Part shown: in pieces, positions 26,349 to 35,052 of the stretch | Layout of the letters: every line of letters starts with the position of its first letter | Numbering within the stretch: position 1 is the first letter of the stretch | Origin: an uncultured Hyphomicrobiales bacterium | GTDB lineage: Bacteria > Pseudomonadota > Alphaproteobacteria > Rhizobiales > Beijerinckiaceae | Assembly: GCA_903900975.1 (NCBI GenBank) | Contig: CAIUPE010000014.1 | Coordinates: 1 to 38,284, forward strand | Length of the DNA: 38,284 nt | Reading direction: 5' to 3' | The notes under the pieces: model-generated | Told to the model about the DNA's origin: nothing | The model's database searches: none | The model's input: the letters and a program-made list of their open reading frames with translations, nothing else | Program-made: the position numbers and the translations under genes

Positions 26349-26365
26349 GAAACGCTGAACGAGGC

Positions 26366-27232
26366 TTAGTGCGGCAGGGCCGCAGCACCCCAGTGTGAGC
26401 CCCAAAGATAGATCGAGACATAAAGGAACATCCAAACAACGTCGACGAAGTGCCAGTACCAAGCAGCAAATTCGAAACCGAGATGCTGCTTTGGCGTGAA
26501 GTCCCCTTGATAGGTACGCAGTAAGCAAATGGCCAAGAAGATCGTGCCGACGATCACATGGAAGCCATGAAAACCCGTCGCCATGAAGAACGTCGCGCCA
26601 TAAATATTGCCTGCAAAACCAAAGGCAGCATGAGTGTATTCGTAAGCCTGGACACCGGTGAAGCAGACAGCGAGAAGGACGGTAAGCCAAAGCGCCTGCT
26701 TCACCCCATCGCGATCATTATGCAAGAGCGCATGATGCGCCCAGGTCACGGTGGTCGACGAGGTGAGCAACAACAGCGTGTTGATCAGCGGAAAATGCCA
26801 AGGATCGAGCACTTCGACGCCATTCGGCGGCCAATGACCACCGGTAAACGAAAAGCGAAGGAAGGATTTCGCTTCACCCGCATAGATGCTGGAGTCAAAA
26901 AACGCCCAGAACCAAGCGACGAAAAACATCACTTCGGACGCGATGAACATGATCATGCCATAGCGATGATGCATCTGTACAACGCGGGTATGATTGCCGC
27001 GAAGCTGCGCCTCCTTGATGACATCCGACCACCAGCTAAGCATGGTGTAGAGGATGCCAAGGAAGCCTAGGGCAAAAATAACCGGGCCAGGCTTTAGGCC
27101 GCCAATCACAAGGGCCTTCATCCACATGATCGCGCCAACGGCGGTGATGAAGGCGCTGAGCGAGCCGACAAACGGCCATGGGCTCGGGTCGACAATGTGG
27201 TAGTCGTGGTTCGTGGCGTGTGCGTCTGCCAT
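26366..27232 (-). CDS. ctaE: Cytochrome c oxidase subunit III
   Basis: 288 residues from ATG 27230-27232 (MADAHATNHDYHIVDPSPWP); the longer frame adds ten residues without similarity. Seven membrane helices, heme-free subunit that stabilises subunit I proton uptake. Signatures: YHIVDPSPWPFVGSLSAF, MFIASEVMFFVAWFWAFFDS with the conserved Glu, LINTLLLLTSSTTVTWAHHA, FMATGFHGFHVIVGTIFL and EFAAWYWHFVDVVWMFLYVS. Follows ctaG with a 66-base gap. Confidence 0.97.
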   Translation of the reverse strand: MADAHATNHDYHIVDPSPWPFVGSLSAFITAVGAIMWMKALVIGGLKPGPVIFALGFLGILYTMLSWWSDVIKEAQLRGNHTRVVQMHHRYGMIMFIASEVMFFVAWFWAFFDSSIYAGEAKSFLRFSFTGGHWPPNGVEVLDPWHFPLINTLLLLTSSTTVTWAHHALLHNDRDGVKQALWLTVLLAVCFTGVQAYEYTHAAFGFAGNIYGATFFMATGFHGFHVIVGTIFLAICLLRTYQGDFTPKQHLGFEFAAWYWHFVDVVWMFLYVSIYLWGSHWGAAALPH

Positions 27233-27298
27233 GGTCGTCGGTCTCCAGTCTTGGCGGCCCACTCCGTATGCTTTGGAGAGAGCTCGCTTATCAGCGCG

Positions 27299-27895
27299 TT
27301 ACAATTGCGGTTTCGTCTGTCCTGTCAACTCCGCTACCGGACTTTTTGCGGCTTTGGCAGGGAAGAACGTGTAAGACAGTGTAATCTCGTTCAAGTTTTC
27401 GAGGTCATGTTCCTTCATGATCGCCGGATCAACAAAAAAAACCACCGGAACATCAAGGCTTTCACCAGCCTTCAGTTTGAGATCTGAGAAGCAGAAGCAT
27501 TGCAGCTTATCGAAATAGGAGCCAGCCAGATCGGGCTGGACGTTATAGGTTGCAACGCCGGATGTGTCCGTCGTGCCATGATTTTCGACATGGAAGAAGA
27601 CCGTTGCCGTCTCCCCGATTCGCACCGACACGGTTGGCACCTCGGGCCTGAACTTCCAGTTCAAGCCGTTCGACACGTTGGAGTCGAGCCGGATCGTTAC
27701 TTTACGGTCGAGAATCACATTCGAATCCGCGCTCGCGACCTGCGTCGTGCCCCCGTAACCGGTTACTTTGCAAAACAGACGGTAGAGTGGCACCGCCGCA
27801 TAGACTGCACCTACCATTAACACAATGCCAGCCACGCAGGCATAGAGCGTCAAGCGGACGCTAAAAGGTGCTGCGATGGGTGAGGGCTTTGCCAT
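27299..27895 (-). CDS. ctaG: Cytochrome c oxidase assembly protein CtaG/Cox11
   Basis: 198 residues. One N-terminal membrane helix (about 15-35) and a periplasmic immunoglobulin-like domain that delivers copper to CuB of subunit I. The copper-binding pair is in KLQCFCFSDL (CFCF), with VPLYRLFCKVTGYGGTTQ near the start and the NLNEITLSYTFFPA end. The start ATG is four bases from the small coxF-like stop. Length is typical. Confidence 0.96.
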   Translation of the reverse strand: MAKPSPIAAPFSVRLTLYACVAGIVLMVGAVYAAVPLYRLFCKVTGYGGTTQVASADSNVILDRKVTIRLDSNVSNGLNWKFRPEVPTVSVRIGETATVFFHVENHGTTDTSGVATYNVQPDLAGSYFDKLQCFCFSDLKLKAGESLDVPVVFFVDPAIMKEHDLENLNEITLSYTFFPAKAAKSPVAELTGQTKPQL

Positions 27896-27899
27896 GGGA

Positions 27900-28067
27900 T
27901 CAGAGCGGCCTGTTCAACACATTACCGCCGAGCTTGGCGATGGTGACGACAAAAAACAATACGACCAGTGCGCCTAGTACCAGACCCAGCGCGCGGGAGC
28001 GCGACTTCTGGCGGGCGAGCTCTTCCGGTGTAAGCTTGGCAAGCGTTGGATAGGTTTCGTCGTTCAT
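27900..28067 (-). CDS. CoxF-like small membrane protein of the cox cluster
   Basis: 55 residues from ATG 28065-28067, with GGAG about nine bases upstream; a longer frame adds five residues. An N-terminal cytosolic tail [20 protein letters not shown] is followed by one membrane helix ([20 protein letters not shown], about 27-46). Position between ctaB and ctaG is where the small, poorly conserved CoxF-type proteins of alphaproteobacteria sit. Its ATG overlaps the ctaB TGA as ATGA, so it is coupled to ctaB. Likely an oxidase assembly helper; inferred from place. Confidence 0.85.
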   Translation of the reverse strand: MNDETYPTLAKLTPEELARQKSRSRALGLVLGALVVLFFVVTIAKLGGNVLNRPL

Positions 28068-29026
28068 AGGAAATTTCTCCAAGCCAAGATTGGCGTGATC
28101 TCTTCAACTAGCAAAGCGACAAACAGCACGAAAAGATAGATGATCGAAACGCCAAACAGGCGATAAGAGGCCTTGAGCGCAGGCTCACCCTCGCGTTTGC
28201 GGAAAAGATCATAGGCCAGCCACACCATTACCGCGCCAAAGATCGTGGAAATTGCGAGATAGACTGGACCGACATAGCCGAGAAGCGAGGGTGACATGCC
28301 AATTGGCATCAACACGCAGGCATAGATCAGGATTTGACGACGTGTCTCGATTTCGCCTGCCACCACGGGAAGCATCGGCACACCGGCGCGCGCGTAATCC
28401 TTGCTCTTGACCAGCGCCAGCGCCCAAAAATGCGGTGGCGTCCAGATGAAGATGATCAGGAATTGCAGCAGCGTTTCGATGTTCATCGAACCGGTAACGG
28501 TCATATAGCCGATCATGGGCGGGAAGGCGCCTGCAGCTCCGCCGATGACGATGTTTTGCGCCGTCCAGTGCTTCAGCCACATCGTGTAGACAACAACGTA
28601 GAAAAAGATCGTGAACGCCAAAAAGGCAGCCGCATACCAATTGGTGATCAGGCCCAAAAACAGCACCGAGCCGACCGATAGAGTCATGCCGAAGGCCAAT
28701 GCCTCGCCGGGAGCAATCGCCCCCGATGGAATAGGCCGCTTGGCTGTGCGTTCCATCAGACTGTCGATGGTCGCGTCATACCACATATTGAGGCAGCCCG
28801 AGGCACCGGCGCCGATGGCAATGGCCAGAATACTGGCAAAGCCGATAACCGGATTAATCGGCTCACGCGCCGTCATCATGCCGACCAGAGCCGTGAAGAT
28901 GACAAGCTGCATGACGCGGGGTTTCAAGAGCTCGTAATAATCCTTCGCCATTGCTTGCGAGACAAGCGAAGGCTTCACGCTCTCTGCGCTTCCGTCGCTG
29001 ATAAGGCTATCTATGGCGAGCGACAT
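28064..29026 (-). CDS. ctaB: Protoheme IX farnesyltransferase (heme O synthase)
   Basis: Membrane enzyme adding farnesyl to heme b to make heme O, precursor of heme A. 320 residues from ATG 29024-29026 with GGGAG ten bases upstream; a TTG three codons earlier is too near that site. UbiA superfamily, about nine helices, with the Asp motifs [20 protein letters not shown] and, in the second half, [20 protein letters not shown]. Positioned after ctaD, separated by two hairpins, and followed by a coxF-like gene. Confidence 0.96.
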   Translation of the reverse strand: MSLAIDSLISDGSAESVKPSLVSQAMAKDYYELLKPRVMQLVIFTALVGMMTAREPINPVIGFASILAIAIGAGASGCLNMWYDATIDSLMERTAKRPIPSGAIAPGEALAFGMTLSVGSVLFLGLITNWYAAAFLAFTIFFYVVVYTMWLKHWTAQNIVIGGAAGAFPPMIGYMTVTGSMNIETLLQFLIIFIWTPPHFWALALVKSKDYARAGVPMLPVVAGEIETRRQILIYACVLMPIGMSPSLLGYVGPVYLAISTIFGAVMVWLAYDLFRKREGEPALKASYRLFGVSIIYLFVLFVALLVEEITPILAWRNFL

Positions 29027-29057
29027 CGTGGCCAAGCTCCCGAGAGGATCAAAACAG

Positions 29058-29086
29058 CTGAACGACCGGGGGCTCCGGTCGTTCAG
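29058..29086 (-). other. Second hairpin between ctaD and ctaB
   Basis: Perfect 12-bp stem CTGAACGACCGG / CCGGTCGTTCAG with a five-base loop, followed on the minus strand by CTGTTTTG. The T-run is short, so this may be a weak terminator, an mRNA-stabilising or a processing hairpin. It is 31 bases upstream of the ctaB start. Confidence 0.5.
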
Positions 29087-29091
29087 AAAAC

Positions 29092-29130
29092 AATAAAATC
29101 CTGCCCGGACCTATATAGTCCGGGCAGGAG
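29092..29130 (-). terminator. Intrinsic terminator after ctaD
   Basis: Perfect 11-bp stem CCTGCCCGGAC / GTCCGGGCAGG (arms 29100-29110 and 29118-29128), loop of seven bases, followed on the minus strand by ATTTTATTGTTTT. It begins eight bases after the ctaD stop codon. Confidence 0.85.
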
Positions 29131-29135
29131 TAATC

Positions 29136-30761
29136 TTAGTGGTCGCCGCCTGAAATGTGGGGCAGAGTCTCGAACTGGTGATAAGGAGGAGGGGACGTCA
29201 ACGTCCATTCCAGTGTTGTTGCACCTTCACCCCACGGGCTGTTGGCTGCACGTGCCGAGCTCGAAAAAGCCTTATAGATGCCGAAAAAGAAGATCAGCAG
29301 GCTGAAGGCAAAGATGTACGAGCCAAACGATGAGATCTTGTTCCAGCCCGCGAATGCCTCCGGATAGTCAACATAGTGGCGTGGCATGCCAGCAAGACCC
29401 GTAAAGTGCATCGGGAAAAACAACACGTTTGCACCAACGAAGGCAACCCAGAAGTGCAGCTTGCCAATCCATTCTGGAATAATACGGCCAAACATCTTCG
29501 GGAACCAGTAGTACCAAGCGGCAAAGATCGAGAACACGGCACCGAGCGACAGTACATAATGGAAGTGAGCCACCACATAATAGGTGTTGTGCAAGTTACG
29601 ATCGAGACCGGCATTCGAGAGCACGACGCCCGTCACTCCACCAACGGTGAAGAGGAAGATGAAACCGACGGCCCAATGCATTGCCGCTGAAAAGCGGATC
29701 GAACCACCCCACATCGTGGCGATCCACGAGAAGATCTTCACACCCGTTGGCACCGCAATCACCATCGTGGCGAACACGAAGTAACGCTGCGTGTTGAGTG
29801 AGAGGCCTGCGGTGTACATGTGATGTGCCCACACGATAAAGCCAACAGCACCAATCGCAACCATAGCATAGGCCATGCCGAGATAACCGAAGATCGGCTT
29901 CTTGGAAAAGGTAGAGATGATGTGGCTGACAATGCCGAAGCCGGGCAAAATCATGATGTACACTTCAGGATGACCGAAGAACCAGAAGAGATGCTGATAC
30001 AGGATCGGATCGCCACCATTCGTAGGATCGAAGAAGGAAGTGCCGAAGTTACGATCGGTCAGAAGCATCGTGATCGCGCCAGCAAGCACTGGGAGCGACA
30101 GGAGCAGAAGGAAGGCTGTGACAAGAAGCGCCCAAGCAAAGAGCGGCATTTTGTGCATCGTCATGCCAGGAGCACGCATGTTCAAGATCGTGGTGATGAA
30201 GTTGATTGCACCAAGGATCGAAGACGCACCTGCCAAATGGAGCGAGAGAATACCGAAATCAAGCGCAGGGCCGGGATGGCCGGCGACTGAGAGCGGCGGA
30301 TAAACCGTCCAGCCGCCACCAAAGCCGTTTGAGCCCGGTGCACCTTCAACAAACAGCGAAATCAGGAGCAGGGAGAGCGCGGCAGGCAGGAGCCAGAACG
30401 AGATATTGTTCATGCGCGGGAATGCCATGTCCGGCGCGCCGATCATCAAAGGTACGAACCAGTTGCCATAACCACCGATAACGGCAGGCATGACGACAAA
30501 AAACACCATGATGAGGCCGTGACCCGTTACAAACACATTGTATGTCTGCGGATTTGAAAAATATTGCAGGCCCGGCTCCTGGAGCTCGAGGCGCATCATG
30601 ATCGAGAGGAAACCGCCGACCAATCCCGCGACAATTGCGAAGATCAGGTACATCGTGCCGATGTCCTTATGATTGGTCGACATGACCCAACGACGCCATC
30701 CGGTTGGATGGTCGGCGTGCGAATCGTGGCCGTGAGCGTGATCAGCTGCTGCGTTTGCCAT
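29136..30761 (-). CDS. ctaD: Cytochrome c oxidase subunit I (aa3-type)
   Basis: 541 residues, twelve helices; carries heme a, heme a3 and CuB. Visible: heme a ligands H81 and H401, heme a3 ligand H399, CuB ligands H264, H313, H314, cross-linked Y268. D-channel residues D111 (APDMAFPR), N100, N118 and E266 (GHPEVYI) are present, as is the K-channel Lys K342 (PTGVKIFSW), so this is an A1-type oxidase. Odd: N392 replaces the conserved Asp that binds the non-redox Mg (LHNTYY instead of LHDTYY), and H462 replaces the second Arg of MPRRY (MPRHY), both near the heme propionates. ctaC shows a matching change. Preceded by ctaC with a 71-base gap. Confidence 0.98.
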   Translation of the reverse strand: MANAAADHAHGHDSHADHPTGWRRWVMSTNHKDIGTMYLIFAIVAGLVGGFLSIMMRLELQEPGLQYFSNPQTYNVFVTGHGLIMVFFVVMPAVIGGYGNWFVPLMIGAPDMAFPRMNNISFWLLPAALSLLLISLFVEGAPGSNGFGGGWTVYPPLSVAGHPGPALDFGILSLHLAGASSILGAINFITTILNMRAPGMTMHKMPLFAWALLVTAFLLLLSLPVLAGAITMLLTDRNFGTSFFDPTNGGDPILYQHLFWFFGHPEVYIMILPGFGIVSHIISTFSKKPIFGYLGMAYAMVAIGAVGFIVWAHHMYTAGLSLNTQRYFVFATMVIAVPTGVKIFSWIATMWGGSIRFSAAMHWAVGFIFLFTVGGVTGVVLSNAGLDRNLHNTYYVVAHFHYVLSLGAVFSIFAAWYYWFPKMFGRIIPEWIGKLHFWVAFVGANVLFFPMHFTGLAGMPRHYVDYPEAFAGWNKISSFGSYIFAFSLLIFFFGIYKAFSSSARAANSPWGEGATTLEWTLTSPPPYHQFETLPHISGGDH

Positions 30762-30832
30762 TGTTCTGTGTTCCTAAGCTTTCTTAAATCCGTTGAATGG
30801 GTGCCGACGGGCACCAATCCGCGATTTTTGAC

Positions 30833-31669
30833 TTATTCCGCTGCGACCTGAACCGGATTAGCGTCGATTTCAGCGTATTTTTTCTTTGCTTCGACAAGCC
30901 ATGCTGCATATTTCTCAGGACTGACGATGCGAACGGCAATTGGCATAAAGGCATGGTTTGCGCCGCACAGACGCGAGCACTGGCCATAATAAATGCCTTC
31001 AACATCGGTTTTGAACCAAATCTGATTCAAACGGCCCGGAACAGCATCCATACGAACGCCAAAGGATGGGATCGCAAAATTATGGATGACATCCTGGCCG
31101 ACAACCTGAACCACAACGGTTTTGCCTGCGGGCAAGACGAGTTCATTGTCTACGGCGAGCAGGTTAGGCTGGTTTGCCTTTTTAGCGTCGTCAGGCGAGA
31201 GCATGTAGCTATCGTAGCCGAAACCACCACCCTGATCCTGTGGATATTCATATGACCAGTACCACTGATGGCCAACGGCCTTCACCGTGATATCAGCTTG
31301 TGGCAATTCGATCTGCATCTTGAGCAGGCGGAAGGACGGGATCGAAATACCAACCAAAATAAGAGCTGGGATCAGTGTCCATGCGATTTCAAGACCGGTA
31401 TGATGGGTCGTCTTGGATGGAACCGGATTAGATTTCTCGTTAAAACGGAAGATCACAATCAGTAGCAAGGCCAAGACGAACAGCGAGATCAACGCGATCA
31501 CGACGTTAACGCCGTCATGCATCGCGTTCAGGAAAATGGCTGATTCCGTCACCGGAGTTTGCATGCCAAATTGCCAGGGCGAAGGCTGGCCGGTGCCAGC
31601 AAAAGCCTGGCTGGCCATTCCAACGGTTAACGCGGCCAAAGCCGCAGCGCCATTTCTCCAACGGATCAT
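30833..31669 (-). CDS. ctaC: Cytochrome c oxidase subunit II (CuA)
   Basis: 278 residues: signal peptide ending near QAFA (24), two membrane helices (about 52-75 and 95-112), and a periplasmic CuA domain. CuA ligands are H196 (VIHNFAIP), C231 and C235, H239 and M242 in GQCSRLCGANHAFMP; the aromatic electron-entry patch GHQWYWSYEY is present. No cytochrome c domain follows. The residue between the cysteines is R233, where the family nearly always has Glu, whose carbonyl is a CuA ligand and side chain a Mg ligand. AAGGAG precedes ATG 31667-31669. It is the first gene of the cox run; its promoter should be in the 259-base divergent region 31670-31928, where I see no clear regulator site. Confidence 0.97.
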   Translation of the reverse strand: MIRWRNGAAALAALTVGMASQAFAGTGQPSPWQFGMQTPVTESAIFLNAMHDGVNVVIALISLFVLALLLIVIFRFNEKSNPVPSKTTHHTGLEIAWTLIPALILVGISIPSFRLLKMQIELPQADITVKAVGHQWYWSYEYPQDQGGGFGYDSYMLSPDDAKKANQPNLLAVDNELVLPAGKTVVVQVVGQDVIHNFAIPSFGVRMDAVPGRLNQIWFKTDVEGIYYGQCSRLCGANHAFMPIAVRIVSPEKYAAWLVEAKKKYAEIDANPVQVAAE

Positions 31670-31928
31670 GATCGTCTCTTCTCCTTAGAACGCGTCTTCG
31701 CGACTCGGCGCGGACTCACCGGTCCACACTGCGGCGTCTTAATTCAGCCCTCAAAAATCACAAAGACGCTCGAAGTGCAACGTGTCTGAAGGGATAAAAT
31801 GGGGTTTTTGGTCCGCGACATGTTAGCTCGGCGGCAAGAAACGATAAATCTGCTCGGGATGTTTGACAGTCGGGTCAGGCTCGACGTAGTGCTGCACCTT
31901 GTAAAATCAATGTCTGGAGTGGCATCGA

Positions 31929-32453
31929 ATGTCGTTTTGTGGCCCCATTCGGGTATTGCTGTGCGGATTTGGGCTGTTCGTCGGTTTTTTTTGTTCTGAC
32001 CGAGCGCATGCGACGACGCCGGTTTCCGATCCTGCCTTTCTGAGCGCCTATGGAGACTGGTCCTTGCTGTGTGAAACCACGGCTGCTGCTGCCGGCGAGC
32101 AATGTCTGCTCGTACAAAGTGTCGCATCCGAAGTCCATCCCGACACGCAGATGGTTATTTTGGTGGTCAAAAACCCCACAGGAGGCTATATTCTAAGGGT
32201 TATAGTGCCGTTGGGTGTGATTTTACCATCGGGTCTCGGACTTAAAATTGATCAGGCCGACATTGGTCGAACGGGATTTATGCGATGTCTCGCCAATGGT
32301 TGCCTCGCCGAGGTGGTCATGGACGATGGACTGGTTAAGCGTTTTGCTACGGGTGATACAGCTTTCTTTGTTATTTTTATGTCGCCCTCCGAAGGCGTAG
32401 GTTTTCCAATCAAATTATCCGGTTTTTCGAGCGGAATATTAAAATTGCAGTAA
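31929..32453 (+). CDS. Invasion-associated locus B (IalB) family periplasmic protein
   Basis: 174 residues from ATG 31929, with GGAG about nine bases upstream. N-terminal signal sequence (about 5-28) ending in RAHA. The body has the IalB pattern: YGDWSLLCET...GEQCLLVQS, then GRTGFMRCLANGCLAEVVMD, with four cysteines C48, C59, C120 and C125 in two likely disulfides. Named after a Bartonella invasion gene but widespread in alphaproteobacteria as periplasmic proteins of unknown function; nothing here points to virulence. A lipoprotein gene follows 43 bases later. Confidence 0.88.
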   Translation: MSFCGPIRVLLCGFGLFVGFFCSDRAHATTPVSDPAFLSAYGDWSLLCETTAAAAGEQCLLVQSVASEVHPDTQMVILVVKNPTGGYILRVIVPLGVILPSGLGLKIDQADIGRTGFMRCLANGCLAEVVMDDGLVKRFATGDTAFFVIFMSPSEGVGFPIKLSGFSSGILKLQ

Positions 32454-32496
32454 TGGATTTTGTGTCTCAGTAGCAGCACACGGAGGAGATAATTAC

Positions 32497-33153
32497 ATGC
32501 GTCATTCGATTCTTCAGTTCGCGCGGGCCAGTTTGGTTCTTGTACCTACGAGCTTGGTACTTGCCGCCTGTATGGGGGGGGCTTCGTCGCAAAGTGATTC
32601 GGCGCCCAAGCCGAGCCTTTTATCGGGTTGGTTTGGTTCGGCGGCGCCTGCGGCGCAAGTGCCTGCGCCGACACCCGTGGCAGCCGCTCCTGGTCCGGCT
32701 GCAGAGCCGGACTGCCCTTCGGTTGATATCCGTGAAGGTGGTGCCGTCTATCGACAAAATGCCGATAAGGTTGCCAAAATCGTGAAAAAGGGTAAGGCGC
32801 CAAAGGTCGAGCCGACGGATGAAACCGACGTGCCTGATAAAGGCGTTAAGGTCCAATTTACGATTAAAAACGTCGCGCGGGAATGTACATTCAGCGGTGG
32901 TACCATCACATTGAAAATTGGCATTGAAGGCACGGCACTCATTGGAACGTCGGGCAGACCGGGACCCGCTTCGGCGCCTTTGACCATTTTGGTGACCCGC
33001 GGCGACCAGTCGGTCGCAAGCCGCGCGGCGGTAGTCAACACAGTGATTCCAGCCGATGAAGAACAATCCCAATTTCGCTTGGTTCAAGGTGACATTAAAG
33101 TACCGCCGGGCAAGGGCGAGGTATCGGTGACGGTCGGATTTAATCGTGAATAA
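32497..33153 (+). CDS. Conserved lipoprotein of unknown function
   Basis: 218 residues. Signal peptide ends in the lipobox VLAAC with lipidated C25. A low-complexity Ala/Pro linker (about 45-70, e.g. PAAQVPAPTPVAAAPGPAAE) leads to a compact domain with two cysteines (C73 in EPDCPSV and one in VARECTFSGG) and beta-strand-like repeats (VKVQFTIKNV, TITLKIGIEG, LTILVTRGDQ, GEVSVTVGFN). CGGAGGAG lies nine bases before ATG 32497. Probably cotranscribed with the IalB gene. I recognise no named family beyond alphaproteobacterial hypothetical lipoproteins; function unknown. Confidence 0.82.
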   Translation: MRHSILQFARASLVLVPTSLVLAACMGGASSQSDSAPKPSLLSGWFGSAAPAAQVPAPTPVAAAPGPAAEPDCPSVDIREGGAVYRQNADKVAKIVKKGKAPKVEPTDETDVPDKGVKVQFTIKNVARECTFSGGTITLKIGIEGTALIGTSGRPGPASAPLTILVTRGDQSVASRAAVVNTVIPADEEQSQFRLVQGDIKVPPGKGEVSVTVGFNRE

Positions 33154-33172
33154 ATCAGTTAAGTTAAGGCTG

Positions 33173-33200
33173 TTGACATCGCTCTTTTCCGGCGTAGTCT
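33173..33200 (+). promoter_or_regulatory. Probable sigma-70-type promoter of the gcv operon
   Basis: Consensus -35 TTGACA at 33173-33178, a 16-base spacer and a weaker TAGTCT at 33195-33200 as -10. It lies about 18 bases ahead of the first riboswitch stem, the right place to transcribe it. The -10 matches only moderately. Confidence 0.5.
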
Positions 33201-33217
33201 AACCCTTAGCCGAATGA

Positions 33218-33426
33218 TCCTCGCGGAAGAAGTCGGCGTCGGGCGCTATGCCTGACTAGCCGGTGCCGAAGGCGCAACCGCCCCGGAAACGCTCAGGCAA
33301 AAGGACCGCGAGGAGACGGCACTCTGGAAAGCGAATTGTTTCTCTAAAGAACAATTCCACCGAAGGGCGTAACCCTTGAGCGCAAGCTCTCGCGGGAAAT
33401 CTCTCAGGTCATCGGACAGAGGGGGC
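33218..33426 (+). promoter_or_regulatory. Tandem glycine riboswitch upstream of gcvT
   Basis: The 326-base gene-free stretch 33154-33479 is explained by this and the promoter. Aptamer I: P1 CCTCGCGG (33219-33226) pairs perfectly with CCGCGAGG (33306-33313), enclosing the typical GCCGAAGGCGCAACCGCCCC and GGAAACGCTCAGGCAAAAGG blocks. Aptamer II: CTCTGG (33322-33327) with CAGAG (33417-33421), enclosing CACCGAAGGGCGTAACCC and the AAATCTCTCAGGTCATCGG block. It is followed by a small GGATC-GAAA-GGTCC hairpin and then GGAG/gcvT start, so the output may be translational. In this class glycine normally switches on degradation genes. Confidence 0.95.
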
Positions 33427-33479
33427 GTTGCACGGATCGAAAGGTCCGGTTGTGACGTCGTTTATGTCCGGAGTTTGAG

Positions 33480-34625
33480 ATGAGCGAGCCTGAAACGACA
33501 CCTATTCCCCTTCGCCATACCCCCTTGCATGATCGCCATGTCAGCCTCGGCGCGCGGATGGTGGGCTTTGCGGGCTATGATATGCCCGTGCAGTATAAAG
33601 AGGGCATTTTGGCCGAGCATCTATGGACGCGCGCGCATGCGGGTCTGTTCGATGTATCCCATATGGGACAATGTTTTCTGATCGGGCCCGATCATGAAAC
33701 CGTGGCCCGCGCGCTTGAAGCGCTGGTCCCCGCCGACATCGTCAATCTTCTGCCTGGCCAACAACGCTATTCGCAGTTTTTAAATGCGGAAGGCGGTGTG
33801 ATGGATGACATCATGGTCACCCGATCTGCCGACCCCGCCGAGGATGGCACGCTGATGGTGGTCGTCAATGCCGGATGCAAAGACACCGATTTCGCACATT
33901 TGAAGGCGCATTTGCCCAACCATATCAAGCTGATCATCGCTGAGCATCGGGCATTACTAGCGTTGCAGGGGCCTGAAGCGGCGTCTGTTTTAGCCAAGCA
34001 TTGTGCGGGTGCTGACAGCATGGCATTTATGACCGGTGTTTCGACGCTGTTTGATGCCATCCCGGTCCATATTTCCCGCTCGGGCTATTCGGGAGAGGAT
34101 GGCTTTGAGATATCGGTTAGTGCCGCCAAGGTGGTCGTGATCAACGAGCGGTTGTTAGCGCATCCTGAAGTCAAGCCGATCGGCCTTGGTGCACGCGACT
34201 CGCTTCGGTTGGAAGCGGGACTTTGCCTGTATGGCCACGAGCTTGACCCGACCACTTCGCCCTTCGAGGCGCAGATCCAATGGTCGATCCAAAAGCGGCG
34301 GCGGCAAGAAGGTGGCTTTCCGGGCTTTGAGCGCATCAGCCGGGAATTAACAGAGGGGCCGCACCGCAAGCGGGTGGGATTGCTACCCGAGGGGCGGGCT
34401 CCGGCGCGTGAGGGCACGGAAATCACCACACTTGATGGCGTTAAAATCGGAACGGTTACCTCCGGCGGCTTTGGCCCAACGCTGAATGGCCCTTGTGCCA
34501 TGGGCAATGTCGAGACGGCACATTCCGCCATTGGCAACAAGGTTTATTTGATGGTGCGGGGCAATGCCATGCCTGCGACCATCGTTGCGATGCCGTTTGT
34601 GCCGCACCGCTTCCACCGCGCTTGA
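33480..34625 (+). CDS. gcvT: Glycine cleavage system T protein (aminomethyltransferase)
   Basis: 381 residues. Moves the methylene group from aminomethyl-lipoyl-H protein to tetrahydrofolate, releasing ammonia. Signatures: LHDRHVSLGARMVGFAGYDM, AGLFDVSHMGQ, SRSGYSGEDGFEISV, GLGARDSLRLEAGLCLYGHE, GLLPEGRAPAREGTEI, and the closing VRGNAMPATIVAMPFVPHRF. ATG 33480 has GGAG about six bases upstream. First gene of the gcvT-H-PA-PB operon under the glycine riboswitch. Confidence 0.97.
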   Translation: MSEPETTPIPLRHTPLHDRHVSLGARMVGFAGYDMPVQYKEGILAEHLWTRAHAGLFDVSHMGQCFLIGPDHETVARALEALVPADIVNLLPGQQRYSQFLNAEGGVMDDIMVTRSADPAEDGTLMVVVNAGCKDTDFAHLKAHLPNHIKLIIAEHRALLALQGPEAASVLAKHCAGADSMAFMTGVSTLFDAIPVHISRSGYSGEDGFEISVSAAKVVVINERLLAHPEVKPIGLGARDSLRLEAGLCLYGHELDPTTSPFEAQIQWSIQKRRRQEGGFPGFERISRELTEGPHRKRVGLLPEGRAPAREGTEITTLDGVKIGTVTSGGFGPTLNGPCAMGNVETAHSAIGNKVYLMVRGNAMPATIVAMPFVPHRFHRA

Positions 34626-34652
34626 AAACTCAAAAAACGAAAGGGACGACCC

Positions 34653-35030
34653 ATGGGTGAGACCAAATACACCGAAGACCATGAATATATTCGGATTGAG
34701 GGCGATGTCGTCGTGGTCGGTATTTCCGATTATGCGCAAAGCCAGCTTGGCGATGTCGTATTTGTTGAATTGCCGAAAGCGGGCAAAAAGCTGGCCAAGG
34801 GCGAAGAAGCCGCTGTCGTCGAGAGCGTGAAAGCGGCCAGCGAGGTCTATGCGCCGGTATCAGGCGAGGTTTTGGAAGTGAACGCCGCGCTTGAGGCGCA
34901 ACCCGGCACAATCAACGAGGATCCGGAAGGAACGGGCTGGTTCATCAAGCTGAAGCTTTCGGATGCGTCCGAGCTCTCGGGCCTGATGAGCGAGGCCGAC
35001 TACAAAACTTATCTCGCTTCCATCCATTGA
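34653..35030 (+). CDS. gcvH: Glycine cleavage system H protein
   Basis: 125 residues; the lipoylated shuttle protein of the complex. The lipoyl lysine is K60 in [19 protein letters not shown]. Other marks: [36 protein letters not shown] and the [14 protein letters not shown] end block. AAAGGGACG lies just before the ATG. 27 bases after gcvT. Confidence 0.98.
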   Translation: MGETKYTEDHEYIRIEGDVVVVGISDYAQSQLGDVVFVELPKAGKKLAKGEEAAVVESVKAASEVYAPVSGEVLEVNAALEAQPGTINEDPEGTGWFIKLKLSDASELSGLMSEADYKTYLASIH

Positions 35031-35052
35031 TCATCCTACCGGAGCCTGTGCC

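Noticed and set aside
26301-26690. N-terminal extension of the DUF983 frame through ctaE
   Set aside because: The extra residues are frame-shifted ctaE plus a terminator hairpin; the ATG at 26298-26300 with GGAGA upstream is the real start.
29820-30290. 156-aa open frame antisense to ctaD
   Set aside because: Shadow of ctaD, highly charged and without family motifs.
31863-31907. TTGACA at 31863 and TAAAAT at 31902 as an IalB promoter
   Set aside because: The two boxes are 33 bases apart, far outside normal spacing, and the partner box for either is poor.
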